From contig CAZCUQ010000045.1 of assembly GCA_964501705.1 (NCBI GenBank), positions 1 through 14,335 on the forward strand: a stretch of 14,335 nucleotides of DNA. The letters are read 5' to 3'. The position numbers and the translations under genes are program-made. Below the pieces are notes generated by a model. It was given only the letters and a program-made list of their open reading frames with translations, was not told where the DNA came from and searched no databases. The stretch comes from RGIG4694 sp964501705. GTDB taxonomy: Bacteria; Bacillota; Clostridia; Oscillospirales; Ruminococcaceae. This document shows, in pieces, positions 12,563-14,335 of this stretch (its first letter is position 1; each line of letters starts with the position of its first letter).

Positions 12563-14335
12563 ATGGAATACACTGTCAAAAAGTCGCTGTTCAGACGAAC
12601 CTTGTCGGCTGTTCTTGCAGTCGGATTGTTTATATCGGCTTCGGCGGCCGAGCTGTCGGCGGTTTCAACGGTTACAGCGGCTGATGAAGCTAAAAAACAT
12701 TATACCGTTAATGATGTGTTCGGAAGCTATGCAATATCGCAATCGAGCGAAGATCCGGGCTTCGGTTTTGGCTTTGTGGCTTTTAAAGAGTTAAACGCTA
12801 CCGGGCATCAGCACATGAATGTCGCGGCAAATGAAGTGATAAGCGGCGGAAATGAATTTTGCCTTAGAGACTATTACAATGCTCCTACCACGAGCTACAT
12901 AAAGCAATTCGTTTTAAGCAACCCTATTGCAGTTGGCTCTGGAAACGATACTTTTGTTTTAGGCGATGAGAATACGAATTATACGATAACAAATAAAGAC
13001 GAAAATGGTAATGTCTCAACAGTAAAATTCATTGTAGACGATTCAGGTAACTATTATAAAGTTGAAAAAGCAGGTAATGTCTTAAATTACAAAGATTGGG
13101 ATTATGAGTTGGATTTTGAGAGCTTTCAGAATGACTTCTGCAGTTATACCAAGCAGCTTGCAAAAATAACAACTGACGTTACAGTCTCCAGCGGTGAAAA
13201 GATAGCTTCGAGCAGCGATGGAAAAGTGGAAGTCGATACAAGCGAAAACAACAATAGACATATTAATATTAATTCCACCGAGGATAAAACATTTGTTGTG
13301 AACACCTCGTACGATAATATCGCGGGAGACACCCCATACAGCGTAAATTTTGCAGGGGACAATACCGACGCGATTGTTGTGATAAACATTGATATGAAAG
13401 GCGAAACATATTTTAATTTAAAAAGCGTTCTTCCTGTGTTTACCGACAGAGAGACAAAAACTCCCCATGGAGAAGGTGTGTGGGGAACAGACGCAAACAG
13501 AATTTATCTGAATTTTTATGACTCGACCACTGACGACGGTCAGTACGCGGGAACTATTAATTTATCAACCCACACCATTGCAACGGTTATCGCTCCGATG
13601 GCTACCGTAACCGTTGGCAGCAACTTCGAGGGTGCTATCGCGGCGGCAAACATAAAAGCATACGGCGAGTCTCACAGATGCGCTCCCTATAAGATGATTA
13701 CATATACCGAAACAAGCAAAACGGAGACAACAACCATACAGCTTGAAAAGAAATTCACTGATGGCGGAATTGAAGTTACACCTGATAATAGTGTTCTCAG
13801 TAGTACAAAATTTACTCTTTATAAGGTTGAAAAGGACAGTAATGGGAACGAGACACTGACTGAAATTGAAAAAGAAGCAATTCCCGTAAAAGACACTACA
13901 AGCGGAAAATATATCGTTACATTTAGTGGTATTACAATCGACACTGATAATAGCACAGATTATAAAATAGTGGAGACAGCAACAGGAGACGGATTTGCAA
14001 CAGACTCTACAGTCTGGTACGCTAGGGTTTACACTGACGGGACTGTCATGTATGCAACAAAAAATAGCGATGGGATATTCGGGGACTTCTCATATACTTT
14101 GCCCGTATTTGAAAACACACGTACTCCGGGAATACCTGCGACTTTCACATTCTATAAAGAATTTGTGACAAGCGGTTCGATAACTGCCAATGCTGTTTCC
14201 GATGACGAACTTAATAACACCGTATTTTCAATTTCATTGGATGGAAGCAGTACCCCCATCGCTACTTTCACACTGGGTGACAGCGAAGTAGCAACTACAG
14301 GTGAAAATAATGTCTACACCGTGACCTACAAACTG
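12563..14335 (+). CDS. Choice-of-anchor-A family secreted surface protein, partial (3' end outside the window)
   Basis: The reading frame is open for 591 codons from ATG 12563 to the last base, so the C-terminus and any sortase or anchor signal are missing. A signal peptide is clear: KKSLFRR, then a hydrophobic LSAVLAVGLFISASAA, with cleavage likely near residues 29-40. Residues about 45-378 resemble the choice-of-anchor-A domain, with IVVINI (271-276), NRIYLNFYD (312-320) and IAPMATVTVGSNFEGAIAA (343-361) followed by GESH (368-371). Residues 391-520 look like a pilin/SpaA (prealbumin-like) beta domain, with LEKKFTDGG and FTLYKVE early and YTLPVFENTR at the end. A second such domain seems to begin at 526. 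AAAAGGA (12547-12553) is 9 nt from the start. It is likely a cell-surface adhesin or pilus-like component. Its base composition is somewhat more AT-rich than the hyd genes, as is common for surface proteins. Confidence 0.75.
   Translation, partial: MEYTVKKSLFRRTLSAVLAVGLFISASAAELSAVSTVTAADEAKKHYTVNDVFGSYAISQSSEDPGFGFGFVAFKELNATGHQHMNVAANEVISGGNEFCLRDYYNAPTTSYIKQFVLSNPIAVGSGNDTFVLGDENTNYTITNKDENGNVSTVKFIVDDSGNYYKVEKAGNVLNYKDWDYELDFESFQNDFCSYTKQLAKITTDVTVSSGEKIASSSDGKVEVDTSENNNRHININSTEDKTFVVNTSYDNIAGDTPYSVNFAGDNTDAIVVINIDMKGETYFNLKSVLPVFTDRETKTPHGEGVWGTDANRIYLNFYDSTTDDGQYAGTINLSTHTIATVIAPMATVTVGSNFEGAIAAANIKAYGESHRCAPYKMITYTETSKTETTTIQLEKKFTDGGIEVTPDNSVLSSTKFTLYKVEKDSNGNETLTEIEKEAIPVKDTTSGKYIVTFSGITIDTDNSTDYKIVETATGDGFATDSTVWYARVYTDGTVMYATKNSDGIFGDFSYTLPVFENTRTPGIPATFTFYKEFVTSGSITANAVSDDELNNTVFSISLDGSSTPIATFTLGDSEVATTGENNVYTVTYKL

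Overview
The window looks like a piece of chromosome from an anaerobic, low-to-moderate-GC Clostridia bacterium, probably a gut Oscillospiraceae/Ruminococcus-like organism. This is inferred from [FeFe]-hydrogenase maturation genes, canonical sigma-A promoters with 17-bp spacers, strong AGGAGG-type ribosome binding sites, a PASTA-type membrane protein, a TetM-like translation GTPase carrying a NYN nuclease domain, and a choice-of-anchor-A surface protein. No rRNA, tRNA, CRISPR array or complete insertion sequence was seen.

Region 1 (1-5580) is a hydrogenase island. A minus-strand gene (173-1876) encodes a sensory-type [FeFe]-hydrogenase-like protein: two ferredoxin clusters, an H-cluster domain with unusual loops, an extra FeS domain and a C-terminal coiled coil. 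It ends at a strong terminator (63-96). Divergent from it is the H-cluster maturation operon: a TM1266-type small regulator (2415-2660), a relic of hydE (2663-2882), hydG (2885-4327) and hydF (4370-5572). The relic keeps only about 65 C-terminal codons of HydE, and the radical-SAM part is gone. The operon has a roughly 180-nt structured leader ending in an 11-bp intrinsic terminator just before the first ribosome binding site, so it is probably controlled by attenuation.

Region 2 (5573-5865) is a convergent intergenic gap. It holds a 109-bp palindromic MITE-like element and a bidirectional terminator.

Region 3 (5866-7875, minus) encodes a membrane protein with a zinc ribbon, a protein-kinase fold, one transmembrane helix, two PASTA repeats and an acidic Thr/Glu tail. 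The catalytic Lys and both catalytic Asp positions of the kinase are replaced, so it reads as a pseudokinase.

Region 4 (7876-12318) has a 400-bp divergent intergenic region, a YopX-like orphan (8276-8869), a protein joining a histone-H1-like basic tail to an SCP2-like fold (9101-9655), and an 862-residue TetM-like ribosome-binding GTPase fused to a YacP/Rae1-type NYN nuclease domain (9730-12318). The last two are close and may be cotranscribed; an RNA hairpin pair sits over the second gene's ribosome binding site.

Region 5 (12319-14335) has a promoter with an operator-like palindrome and a 5'-end stem-loop. It drives a secreted choice-of-anchor-A/pilin-like protein that runs off the end of the window (591 codons visible).

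Best candidates for something undescribed: the GTPase-NYN fusion, the attenuator leader of the hydrogenase maturation operon, the collapsed hydE, and the zinc-ribbon PASTA pseudokinase.
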